From an uncultured Fibrobacterota bacterium (GTDB taxonomy: Bacteria; Fibrobacterota; Fibrobacteria; Fibrobacterales; Fibrobacteraceae), in the NCBI GenBank assembly GCA_903876665.1, contig CAIRAY010000031.1, forward strand, positions 1-51,752: DNA of 51,752 bases. Direction: 5' to 3'. Positions 25,512 to 33,478 of the stretch are shown here, piece after piece. A program made the position numbers and the translations under genes. The stretch's first letter is position 1; every line of letters begins with the position of its first letter. Under the pieces are notes generated by a model that had not been told where the DNA came from, did no database searches, and saw only the letters and a list, made by a program, of their open reading frames with translations.

Positions 25512-25535
25512 CATATTTGATTGTGTGATAATGAT

Positions 25536-25922
25536 TTATTGAAAAACTACAACACGATCGATCGCTCGAACACCAGCTGCCTTATGACAGAAAAAGATTT
25601 TAACTTGGTAGTTATTAAACTGTGCTTCTTGCAATGCATTCAGCGCAGCGTCTGCCCATGGTTGATCTAATGACAAGTACAACGAATTACCTGTCGCGCC
25701 CCAAGCAATTGCGGCGGCTCCATTTGGGAATCCATCATATGCCCCACCAATCCAAATGCCACCCTTTGGGATCACAAAAAGCCCTGCATCGTATAGCTTT
25801 TTAGCATTATCTTCGCCTGGCGCGTTCAATTCCTTTATGCCATTATCATAGCACCAAGAGTATGCTGATGCAGTGGAGGCCATTAGTGCCAGACCAATCG
25901 CAATTATTTTAATCATTTTCAT
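25536..25922 (-). CDS. Small secreted protein, family not recognised
   Basis: A 128-residue protein with a clear signal peptide (MKMIKIIAIGLALMASTASA). The mature part of about 108 residues has two cysteines (in YSWCYD and FFCHKA) that may form a disulfide, and alternating Gly/aromatic segments. The start at 25922 is chosen because AAAGGAG lies at proper spacing; an in-frame upstream start at 25955 would have no signal peptide at its N-terminus. It follows the large esterase gene by 39 bases with no terminator between, so co-transcription is likely and a shared extracellular substrate is plausible. I cannot name a function. Confidence 0.65.
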   Translation of the reverse strand: MKMIKIIAIGLALMASTASAYSWCYDNGIKELNAPGEDNAKKLYDAGLFVIPKGGIWIGGAYDGFPNGAAAIAWGATGNSLYLSLDQPWADAALNALQEAQFNNYQVKIFFCHKAAGVRAIDRVVVFQ

Positions 25923-25961
25923 TTTAGCTCCTTTAACTGTTATTGTTGATTCCAAAATTTT

Positions 25962-28904
25962 TTATTTCCAGCCTGTTGCTCCAGCATAATTCAAATCACC
26001 AGACCCAAACCAGACATACAAATATCCATCATTGCTGGGACTATCGTTTGAGCGACTCCCAATATTCGATTGGGTACCATTGGAAATTTGTATGCCGTTC
26101 ACAGTTACAACGCGTCCATTAATGTTATATGCAGTCCAACCACTCACGTTGCTAATCTTAAAGCATACTTCGTCCTTCGTATTAAAAGTTTCGAACAATG
26201 TTCTTGGAACATCACACTTTGTTCGACAAAGACATGTACTTGTGGTTACTACACTTGAAGAACTTGATGCCACCACTGATGACGATGATGACGAAGAACT
26301 CACCGCTTGACCCGAAGTCCACCACTTATAACGGAAACCCCTCAACGATCCAGAGTGAACAGTCACAGTGATTTGCGCTTGCCCAGAATAAGCGGCGGTA
26401 TAGTAAGAACTCCATCCAGTAAGTGAGTATGTATGACCTTCAAACTCAACACTCCCTGTCATAGCTTTTCCATCGTTGGATTCGATTTGAAAGGCAATGC
26501 TTGCTGGGGTCCAGTCTTTGGGAAAACCACTGAGCACGATCGTTTGGCTTCCAAGAACCTTTGCCGAAGCCTGTGAATTAATACCAGACATGATTACGGA
26601 GGGAGCCGGCTGGCTTGCGCCGATCTTGTTAAGGTCAATTTTGATGCGGGAAATATCAAATGGTACTTTACTTGAATCTGCACGATGTAACATTAATGGA
26701 TTAAAATATTCACTTTTAATGCTTTGAGAAAACGTGGCTTGGCTTTCGATTGTTAGATTCGCAGGCAAACCTGAGATCCCAGTCCGGCCAAATAGAACAT
26801 AAAATTCAGAACCAACGGTACTGAAATCATCCGAACTAACTCCATCGGCTGTGCCAATAATTGAAAAATACTTTGGAGCAGTAAGCCAGCGAATTCCATC
26901 ATCGCCTTGAACTCGCTCGGATGGGTAAATGTGATGCCAATTATTCCAGTTCAAACCATCATCAGAGGTAAATAAATAGGCCCCTTCCTTAAGAAAATTG
27001 CGGGTAGGTAGCGACATTGCATTTCGGGCAAGTACGAGCACGTATTTATTTAGCGACGCTACATATGCAGCATCTCCATGGACATCCCAAATCTGTGGAA
27101 AGCCATCGTCAATCGTTGGATTAATATTCGCTCCAAGACCACCAATTGCGGGCTCGTTCCATGATCCATTACCAGAGTATTTTTGCCAAGAAGCTAGTTC
27201 TCCCTTGCGTGCCGCTTTTACAACTTCACTTAAATTTGCACGAGCCACAGATAAATATTTGTCAGCGACTGTGTTGTTATTTGGAGTTTCACTATAATAG
27301 ACGTAAACACTGCCATTAACTAAAACATAAGGAACTCCACCAGGATTGGAGTTTATGCCTGGATTCTTTTTGTTCGCAATATCAACACCACCTTCATAGA
27401 ATGGGTGTAAAAATTCTCCTAAGAAATTCCAAGAGGTTCCTCCATCACGTGAATAACCAAGACCAAAGCTGTATGTAGTGGATGTCGTGCCACGACAGTC
27501 AAGGGTAAGACCAGCTTCAACTATACATGGAGAATTATCTTCGATATGAAAAAATCCAAGTAATTCCTGGCCACTAATTTTATACACATTCATTAGAAAG
27601 ATTGAGTACCTTGACTGATATAAATTACTCATCAAAATTTTTAGGCTATTTACACCGCCTACAGAATTACTCATTGAGCGATAGGGCATAAAGAATGTAC
27701 GGGTAGGTACAGATTTACGCAGGACACCTAAGCCTGCATTATATGGCATACTAAAGTCAGATACTCGAGCCCCTTCCCATTGCAATTGCATCAAATCTAA
27801 TGAATTAAATAATGAAATACTTCCATCACTTTGGCGAATTGTTGCGAATGGCGCATCTAAAGGTAACGCACAATTAAAGGAAGAACAATCGTAGAACTCT
27901 TCAGCACCATCTCTAATGGCTGTTCGGGCATTTAAACCCACTTGTACCACTTGCGCTGGTCCGACTCTTGTAACTATATCGTTCCAAGGTGACTTTGTTG
28001 CACATTGAGCAGGTGTAATTGCACATTCAGCAAGAAACGAACCTAATTCTTTTTGACCACGAGTATCATAATGTGCAGGGCTTTCTGGATCATTTGGATT
28101 AGAATTCACAGGCCATTTAGAGAATCCCTCAGTACGAAGTAAATAGACATTATCCTTGGTAGAGGAAACATTAGTCTGAGCTGTCGTTACATTTTCAGAA
28201 AAAGACCAATTTGTTTTTGAAATGGCAGCTAAGATGAAAGGTAGAGATGGAGCATTCAAATCCTTTCTAATATCATCAATGAATGCACTCAGTCGCACTT
28301 CATACAATATGGATTGACCTAAGTTTGTTGCGTCAGACTCACCTTGCATCCATATGAAACTTTTCAAATTCACATTTGTAAAATAACTTGCTTTTTGGGA
28401 TAATATTCCCTTGATACCTAACCAAGATCCAACAGAGCTTCCCCCATAGATCATCTGATTAAATAGACTTTTGGGATTCTGATTTCCACCCATGCTAGGT
28501 GAAAGCCAACAGCGAGAAAACTGAGGATCATCACACCCGAGAGGCATACCACCATATGCAATTTTAATGATCAAAACATCATGGTTTGTCTGTGCACCAA
28601 TCCCTTTTGCAAAAAATATTTCGGGTCCAAAATATTTATGTCCTTGGTTTACCCTACTAATAATTTGTGCTTCACCATACGGATATTGTCCCGACAACAA
28701 ACCATCCATGGATACATTGCCGGGGAAGTATGACTTCTCGGTAGCCGAGAGTTGATCGACCCTACCAAATCCATCCATGTTCGACTGACCCGCAAGGATG
28801 TAAACATCTAAGTCATTAGCGAAACTATGCAAGGCAAATACAACTAGGCACAATAGCGTACCCTTCCATATAGATCTGAATTTTAATGATGATTTTATTG
28901 TCAT
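25962..28904 (-). CDS. Secreted multidomain carbohydrate esterase (CE6/SASA) with Asp-box domain
   Basis: A 980-residue exported protein. After the signal peptide (about 1-29) comes an SGNH-type CE6/SASA esterase domain (about 31-290): nucleophile S41 in GQSNMDG, WMQGES at 185-190 and catalytic H278 in AHYDTRGQKELG. CE6 enzymes remove acetyl groups from xylan or related glycans. A large second region (about 320-740) has two Asp-box motifs (SRDGGTSW near 486-493, TSDDGLNW near 647-654), typical of sialidase-like beta-propellers. A beta-sandwich (about 780-865), a poly-serine linker (869-890) and a 90-residue cysteine-containing C-terminal domain follow. Poly-Ser linkers are typical of Fibrobacter secreted enzymes. 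A strong promoter lies upstream. Confidence 0.82.
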   Translation of the reverse strand: MTIKSSLKFRSIWKGTLLCLVVFALHSFANDLDVYILAGQSNMDGFGRVDQLSATEKSYFPGNVSMDGLLSGQYPYGEAQIISRVNQGHKYFGPEIFFAKGIGAQTNHDVLIIKIAYGGMPLGCDDPQFSRCWLSPSMGGNQNPKSLFNQMIYGGSSVGSWLGIKGILSQKASYFTNVNLKSFIWMQGESDATNLGQSILYEVRLSAFIDDIRKDLNAPSLPFILAAISKTNWSFSENVTTAQTNVSSTKDNVYLLRTEGFSKWPVNSNPNDPESPAHYDTRGQKELGSFLAECAITPAQCATKSPWNDIVTRVGPAQVVQVGLNARTAIRDGAEEFYDCSSFNCALPLDAPFATIRQSDGSISLFNSLDLMQLQWEGARVSDFSMPYNAGLGVLRKSVPTRTFFMPYRSMSNSVGGVNSLKILMSNLYQSRYSIFLMNVYKISGQELLGFFHIEDNSPCIVEAGLTLDCRGTTSTTYSFGLGYSRDGGTSWNFLGEFLHPFYEGGVDIANKKNPGINSNPGGVPYVLVNGSVYVYYSETPNNNTVADKYLSVARANLSEVVKAARKGELASWQKYSGNGSWNEPAIGGLGANINPTIDDGFPQIWDVHGDAAYVASLNKYVLVLARNAMSLPTRNFLKEGAYLFTSDDGLNWNNWHHIYPSERVQGDDGIRWLTAPKYFSIIGTADGVSSDDFSTVGSEFYVLFGRTGISGLPANLTIESQATFSQSIKSEYFNPLMLHRADSSKVPFDISRIKIDLNKIGASQPAPSVIMSGINSQASAKVLGSQTIVLSGFPKDWTPASIAFQIESNDGKAMTGSVEFEGHTYSLTGWSSYYTAAYSGQAQITVTVHSGSLRGFRYKWWTSGQAVSSSSSSSSVVASSSSSVVTTSTCLCRTKCDVPRTLFETFNTKDEVCFKISNVSGWTAYNINGRVVTVNGIQISNGTQSNIGSRSNDSPSNDGYLYVWFGSGDLNYAGATGWK

Positions 28905-28979
28905 ATTGCTTCACTCCAGGTGTCATATTTGCATGCCGTCTGCGAGAAAGGATTCACACAGGCCATTTTTGAACCGGCA

Positions 28980-29008
28980 TATTTAGTATTTTCACCCAAA
29001 CCTGTCAA
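28980..29008 (-). promoter_or_regulatory. Strong sigma-70-type promoter of the esterase operon
   Basis: On the minus strand a consensus TTGACA (29003-29008), a 17-base spacer and TAAATA (28980-28985) predict a start near 28973, giving a leader of about 70 bases. GGAG precedes the ATG at 28904 by nine bases. Confidence 0.6.
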
Positions 29009-29116
29009 ATTATTGTATGTTACAGAGTAGTGTTCCCGGTCACACACTCAATCCCTGCAAGTCAGAATGGGTGTATATTGGTTTTTTGCGCATCATCACC
29101 GAACCGAGAACTTACC

Positions 29117-30655
29117 TTGCTCAAATACCTTTCACTTTCATGCCTGTTTCTTTTGTTGAGCTGTAGTGCTGTACACGACTCAACTGTGCCCGTTGAATCA
29201 GGCAGTGTCGATTCGACCTTACCCATTGACTCAGGGGCCATCGACTCAGGGACCGTCGATTCGACCATTGCCCCCGACACGGGAATTCCCGGGCGAGTTC
29301 TCACAGCCTGTGGTGACCTGGAATACGGACGGTGCCAAAGCTCAAGCCCCATGGACTCGGTGCACCAGATTCTGGCACGCATTCGTGCACTCGGACAACA
29401 GCCCCTGGATTCGGTGACTCTTGCTTCCTTCATCCAGGCGGAAGAACAGAACCTGCTGTACCTGATGCGCACCTCTGGACAGCTTCTCTTGTTCCCTGAT
29501 TCCGTCTGGGCGACATCGGACACCGTCATGACTTGGCCACCTCCGGATTCCACTCGCCCTGCGTCCCTCTACACTTCCGCCTATCTGGATTCATTGGGAG
29601 TAGACACCTTGCTTGCGATTGACCCACCGGGGTGCATGACTTGGGGTAATGGTAACGGGGGTTGTTACGATGGATCAATGGCGTTTATGGATATTCTCCA
29701 AAATTTCAAACTTACTTACAGCGTTGGTAATCAAAGCCGCTCATCATTTCTTCATCTCCAATTTTTTGGGGAGGATACCTTTGCCTTTAATCTGGACTTA
29801 GCTCCAAAATATCCAAATTTTAACACGGGGTATGGAACGGGCGTTCCCCCTTTGGGAGAAGGCCTAGACCACAACAGCAACCTTTGCCGCGTGGCCAATA
29901 TTTCAATTCAGACAACTACCGTAAATAGAAATGGAATAAAATTGGCTATTTCATCTGACCCTTTTTGCAATCCAGCCCCTCCTTCCGAGCGAACGTCCTG
30001 CTCCAAATTCAACCCCGAATATTGCTCCTCCACTCAAGTTACCGATTCCTCCACCCAATTCATGGAAAGCCTCCAAGCCATCACCCTTCCTACGACCTAT
30101 GCGGGCTTTGCTGCATGGGCCGATTCCTCCGCAAAAAATGCGCTGTTCACCTTCAAGAATATGGATCACCTCATTATGCTACCGGACTCGGTCTGGGTGA
30201 ATCGTGAATACAAACCTGAAAGTTCGATCATTTTCGATGCGACTACGGGAGTCCGTTTTGAAACACCTAACAGCACCACGACAGGGTGGCTCTATAATGC
30301 CTATAAGTCCGGATATTGGATCAAGAATCTGGACTCGCTCATGTTAATTGGACGAGCCACGCCAAGCAATTACTGGCCAGATACTCAGTATCCACCTTAT
30401 GGGCCCGAGCTTTGCCTCGTCCTGCGCCCCACACAGGATTCCACCATTTCCACCGCAGATCTAACCCGGGATACCACGGATATTTACGGAACCCAATGTC
30501 AAATTGGCGCCCTCACGGACTTCCAACTTCTTCGCATTCCCTCCTGCTATTTTAAGGATGGCTACCAAGAAATCCAATGGCATATGAAGGGTTCAAGCAT
30601 TGACACAACTGCAGACACCACCCAAACGCGCCACTATCCGGTTTGCAATTTCTAG
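29117..30655 (+). CDS. Lipoprotein with internal duplication
   Basis: A 512-residue predicted lipoprotein. The TTG at 29117 is chosen because it opens a signal peptide with lipobox LLSC; a GTG at 29030 would add 29 residues in front of it, and no strong ribosome site decides. After the lipobox a low-complexity Asp/Ser/Thr/Pro stretch with repeated VDS and DSG units forms a linker. The ectodomain is a tandem duplication: unit 1 (CGDLEYGRC ... LLYLMRTSGQLLLFPDSVW) and unit 2 (CSKFNPEYC ... ALFTFKNMDHLIMLPDSVW) share Cys spacing and the FPDSVW/LPDSVW motif, each followed by a GYL/LDSL segment. The family is not recognised. A DNA fragment of a related copy lies at 31632. Confidence 0.65.
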   Translation: MLKYLSLSCLFLLLSCSAVHDSTVPVESGSVDSTLPIDSGAIDSGTVDSTIAPDTGIPGRVLTACGDLEYGRCQSSSPMDSVHQILARIRALGQQPLDSVTLASFIQAEEQNLLYLMRTSGQLLLFPDSVWATSDTVMTWPPPDSTRPASLYTSAYLDSLGVDTLLAIDPPGCMTWGNGNGGCYDGSMAFMDILQNFKLTYSVGNQSRSSFLHLQFFGEDTFAFNLDLAPKYPNFNTGYGTGVPPLGEGLDHNSNLCRVANISIQTTTVNRNGIKLAISSDPFCNPAPPSERTSCSKFNPEYCSSTQVTDSSTQFMESLQAITLPTTYAGFAAWADSSAKNALFTFKNMDHLIMLPDSVWVNREYKPESSIIFDATTGVRFETPNSTTTGWLYNAYKSGYWIKNLDSLMLIGRATPSNYWPDTQYPPYGPELCLVLRPTQDSTISTADLTRDTTDIYGTQCQIGALTDFQLLRIPSCYFKDGYQEIQWHMKGSSIDTTADTTQTRHYPVCNF

Positions 30656-30718
30656 GGAAAGCGTTCGGTGAACTACTCCTAAAAATTCCCCGACCAACCT
30701 GGCATAATTTGACTCCAC

Positions 30719-30846
30719 ATTTCACAAGGAGTCCGCGAGAGGTTCGAGCGAAGCAAAACGGAGTTTGACCAAATGCAAAACGCTCTGGATTTTGCACTCA
30801 TATCCAGTAAGGCGAAGGGTATTGTCGAAGGCAAGGCCGATGGGCT
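30719..30846 (+). pseudogene. C-terminal fragment of a PD-(D/E)XK nuclease-family transposase (Rpn-like)
   Basis: The plus-strand frame reads ERSKTEFDQMQNALDFAL then AKGIVEGKADGL, the characteristic tail of Rpn/PD-(D/E)XK 'transposase' proteins with its EGK-ADG repeat. The frame has a stop upstream (TGA near 30715) and no start or catalytic domain, and it runs into the antisense end of the FISUMP gene. It is a decayed remnant. The assignment rests on this short tail only. Confidence 0.45.
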
Positions 30847-31550
30847 CAGTTGGAGTCCTGGAGGCAACGCACGGAGAACCCGGACGGGAGGTTGTACCAG
30901 GATAATTCCACACTTGCGAAGTAGTGGCCCATGACCTGGTACTGGCCTTCAAAGGAAGCCATCCAGAATTCGGCGTAGCCACCAACACCAGTGAAGCCAC
31001 CGTTATCGACAGTGGTAAATCTCTCGCCAGCGGGTAGGGCCGAAAAACCGAAATTATCCGTGCCCGTATTTGTACTCCACAAGGTGCTGTTGGCCTTGAG
31101 TTTGGTTCCTGCGATAGCCTTTCCGCCCACTTTCGCTTCCAAGATATTCCAGGCCGTGGTGTCCGGCAAATGCCAACCTTTGGGGCAAATTGTGGATGCT
31201 GTGGAATAGTTGTAGAGTCGGCCGTATTGGGCGCAGTTTGCCGCAACCTCGTCATAGCACCACGAGCCTGTCGTCGTCGCGTAATTCAGGTTCTCTGCCA
31301 TCCAGGTCTGGGTGCCAATCACCACAGTCTTGTAGGTCTGACCACCATATACCAGCGGAGCACCTGGAGTACCCGAGTTCACGACCAAGGGTCCACTGGC
31401 AGTGCTGGACGAAGAAGTTGATGAAACCACACTGGAAAAACCAGCAGTGCTGGACGAGGACAAAACCTCTCCATCATTTAATTTGATTCCACAACCCATC
31501 AGGGCAAAGGCCCAAACAAACACAAACAACGTCGACATTGGATATTTCAT
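30846..31550 (-). CDS. FISUMP-domain lipoprotein (copy 2)
   Basis: A 234-residue predicted lipoprotein with lipobox LMGC. A serine-rich linker with three SSSS-type runs (about 32-56) follows, then a complete FISUMP domain (about 68-234): KTVVIGTQTWMAENLNYA, GRLYNYSTASTICPKGWHLP and the closing GFSVRCLQDSN. Ser linkers are typical of Fibrobacter surface proteins. The start at 31550 (second Met of the frame) has GGGA upstream; a start nine bases earlier is possible. The gene stands alone, flanked by gene remnants on both sides. Confidence 0.88.
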   Translation of the reverse strand: MKYPMSTLFVFVWAFALMGCGIKLNDGEVLSSSSTAGFSSVVSSTSSSSTASGPLVVNSGTPGAPLVYGGQTYKTVVIGTQTWMAENLNYATTTGSWCYDEVAANCAQYGRLYNYSTASTICPKGWHLPDTTAWNILEAKVGGKAIAGTKLKANSTLWSTNTGTDNFGFSALPAGERFTTVDNGGFTGVGGYAEFWMASFEGQYQVMGHYFASVELSWYNLPSGFSVRCLQDSN

Positions 31551-31631
31551 TGTTCCCACACCTAATCGTTATAACCTCTAGCAGAGGGAATATAGATATT
31601 GGATCGAATATATCGAGATATTAGGCAATAC

Positions 31632-31690
31632 AGAATCTGGACTCGCTCATGCTAATTGGACGGAAGGAGTGCCTACGACCCAGCATTACC
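31632..31690 (+). pseudogene. Fragment of a duplicated lipoprotein gene
   Basis: Bases 31632-31662 match 30324-30354 of the internally duplicated lipoprotein gene at 30 of 31 positions, in the same orientation. The frame reads NLDSLMLIGR as in the intact gene, then diverges (KECLRPSITK) and meets a stop. Weaker similarity continues for about 25 bases. No start or signal peptide is present. Confidence 0.55.
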
Positions 31691-31704
31691 AAATAATGGA
31701 AGCT

Positions 31705-33414
31705 CTAAGGAATCGAGTTCAGGCCGTTCGCATTTCTGCCCTGCAAATACCAAATTCCTGAGATGCCTAACTTCGACTTCACTTCCCGGTTTTTTATTAT
31801 CTCGATTCGATTCCCATCCAAGCGGAAATTAGAAATATTCCCCTCAATCGGATTTCCCCAGATTGCAGATATTCCATCTTTGACATATAAATAGGAGTCA
31901 ACCAAAACTCCAATCCGATTTCCGCTCATTTTAAATGATTGAATATTCCCGACTTGAATGGGAGTGGCTAAGAATGGCTTGGTTGGATCGTCTTTACCCC
32001 ATAATCCAGTAGCGTTCTTGACTAGGATTCGATTCCCTTCCAATGACATGGAGGTAATTCCCAACCGAGAACGATCCAGGTACCAGCCATTTGTTTTCGC
32101 TCCTTTCTTAATCTTGAATTCCCCATCGGAGTCCACAATAATTGCTATGCGATCCCCTTCCAACACAAAATCCCGGACACCTCCGTGCATCGGAGCATCC
32201 CATGCAGCAGAAATACTCACATCTTTCACATATAAAGTTCCATCAGTCAATAGAACAGCAATCCGTGTCCCCTCAAGCTGGAACTTTTTCACGTTGACCG
32301 CAACATCTTGAATCCAACGTGCCCCAGTTTCGACGTCCTTGATCAAAAGACGATTGTCATTGAGAAGAACTGCGATGCGTGTTCCGTTGATTTGGTATTG
32401 CTTAACCCCTGACATCACATTATCCCACTCCCCCGATTGTGAACCAACCTTGACGATTAATTGCCCATAAATATTCAATGCTGCCAGGCGGTATGGAACG
32501 GTCGAGGTTGCCACCTGCTCTTGAAAGGTTGAGACACTTTGGAGAAGCCGAACGGCACCAATTCCGATCAAATTCGTTGTGCTCAAGTAGCTCATTGTAG
32601 TATATGGGTATAGGTAGGCAATTGCAAAGCTGTCCATGGGAGTGAAAGCTGCAATTGGCGCAGGTGCGAAATTCATCAAGGAACGAAAATCTGACTCAGG
32701 GGTTCCTGGGATTTGATCTCCATCACCATCGAGCTCATTATGAGCAAGTTCAACGTTGTGACCTAATTCATGCATGGCTACGGTGACATTTTCTAGTTCT
32801 GTTCCAGAAGGATGCATCCAGGCAACATAATCAACAATCAATTTCTGCCTTATATTTGGGTCGGGCGAGACCCCAAAGCCTAAGTTTTTATTTGGTAAAT
32901 ACCCTAGGCCTAGTACGGGAATATCGGTTGCCTCCACTTGTATGCATTCTGGTCCATCGACTGTCGACAAGTAGAAATGAACCCCTGCCAGTTTTTTGGT
33001 GTAACGAGCGTTCCACTTACCCACTGCGGTAATAAAATGGGACAGTTTGGAGCCCAGCCGCTGACTCATGGATGGATGCAGATACAGACAAATATTTGAG
33101 GCCTTCCATGCATCAACCAATTGGTAATTCCGCCCACCATGCCTCTGGGAAACCATTTTCTTTGACAAAACTGATGGGCTCCCCGAGAGTAATTCCGTAA
33201 GGTTTTTACCTACCACAATATCGCCTTGAATAAAGAAATTCAAGCTATCTTCGACGACTTCGCTGGTATCTACTCCAAATATTTCAGCAACAATTGCTTT
33301 ATCCCCTGTATTTGGATTCTCGGGAGCCACAATCATTGCTGTATTGGAGCACCCAATCATTAATAGGATTGTGATGAGGCCTGTAAACAGAATGGAATGC
33401 GATAAAACTTTCAT
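31705..33414 (-). CDS. Metzincin-like zinc metalloprotease lipoprotein with C-terminal propeller-like repeats
   Basis: A 569-residue predicted lipoprotein with lipobox MIGC (C22). The catalytic part (about 100-280) has the zinc motif HELGHNVELAH (215-225), a HExxHxxxxxH variant in which the usual metzincin Gly is Glu, and a likely Met-turn at M247 (RSLMNFA). From about 305 to 565, six copies of F-x-L-x-G-x-R-I recur at 344, 382, 420, 460, 498 and 534 (spacing 36-40), each followed by a strand and a KD turn. With a weaker first copy this suggests a six- or seven-bladed beta-propeller. The start at 33414 is chosen for its signal peptide and AGGGA site. It lies 64 bases after the flippase gene in the polysaccharide run. 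Confidence 0.75.
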   Translation of the reverse strand: MKVLSHSILFTGLITILLMIGCSNTAMIVAPENPNTGDKAIVAEIFGVDTSEVVEDSLNFFIQGDIVVGKNLTELLSGSPSVLSKKMVSQRHGGRNYQLVDAWKASNICLYLHPSMSQRLGSKLSHFITAVGKWNARYTKKLAGVHFYLSTVDGPECIQVEATDIPVLGLGYLPNKNLGFGVSPDPNIRQKLIVDYVAWMHPSGTELENVTVAMHELGHNVELAHNELDGDGDQIPGTPESDFRSLMNFAPAPIAAFTPMDSFAIAYLYPYTTMSYLSTTNLIGIGAVRLLQSVSTFQEQVATSTVPYRLAALNIYGQLIVKVGSQSGEWDNVMSGVKQYQINGTRIAVLLNDNRLLIKDVETGARWIQDVAVNVKKFQLEGTRIAVLLTDGTLYVKDVSISAAWDAPMHGGVRDFVLEGDRIAIIVDSDGEFKIKKGAKTNGWYLDRSRLGITSMSLEGNRILVKNATGLWGKDDPTKPFLATPIQVGNIQSFKMSGNRIGVLVDSYLYVKDGISAIWGNPIEGNISNFRLDGNRIEIIKNREVKSKLGISGIWYLQGRNANGLNSIP

Positions 33415-33478
33415 TAGTTCCCTACTTCGAATATTATTTCGCACAATGTACAATTTATTGTTGACCAAAGCATGGCCT

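Noticed and set aside
26270-26300. GATGATGACGA-type short repeat in the esterase gene
   Set aside because: It encodes the poly-serine linker and needs no other explanation.
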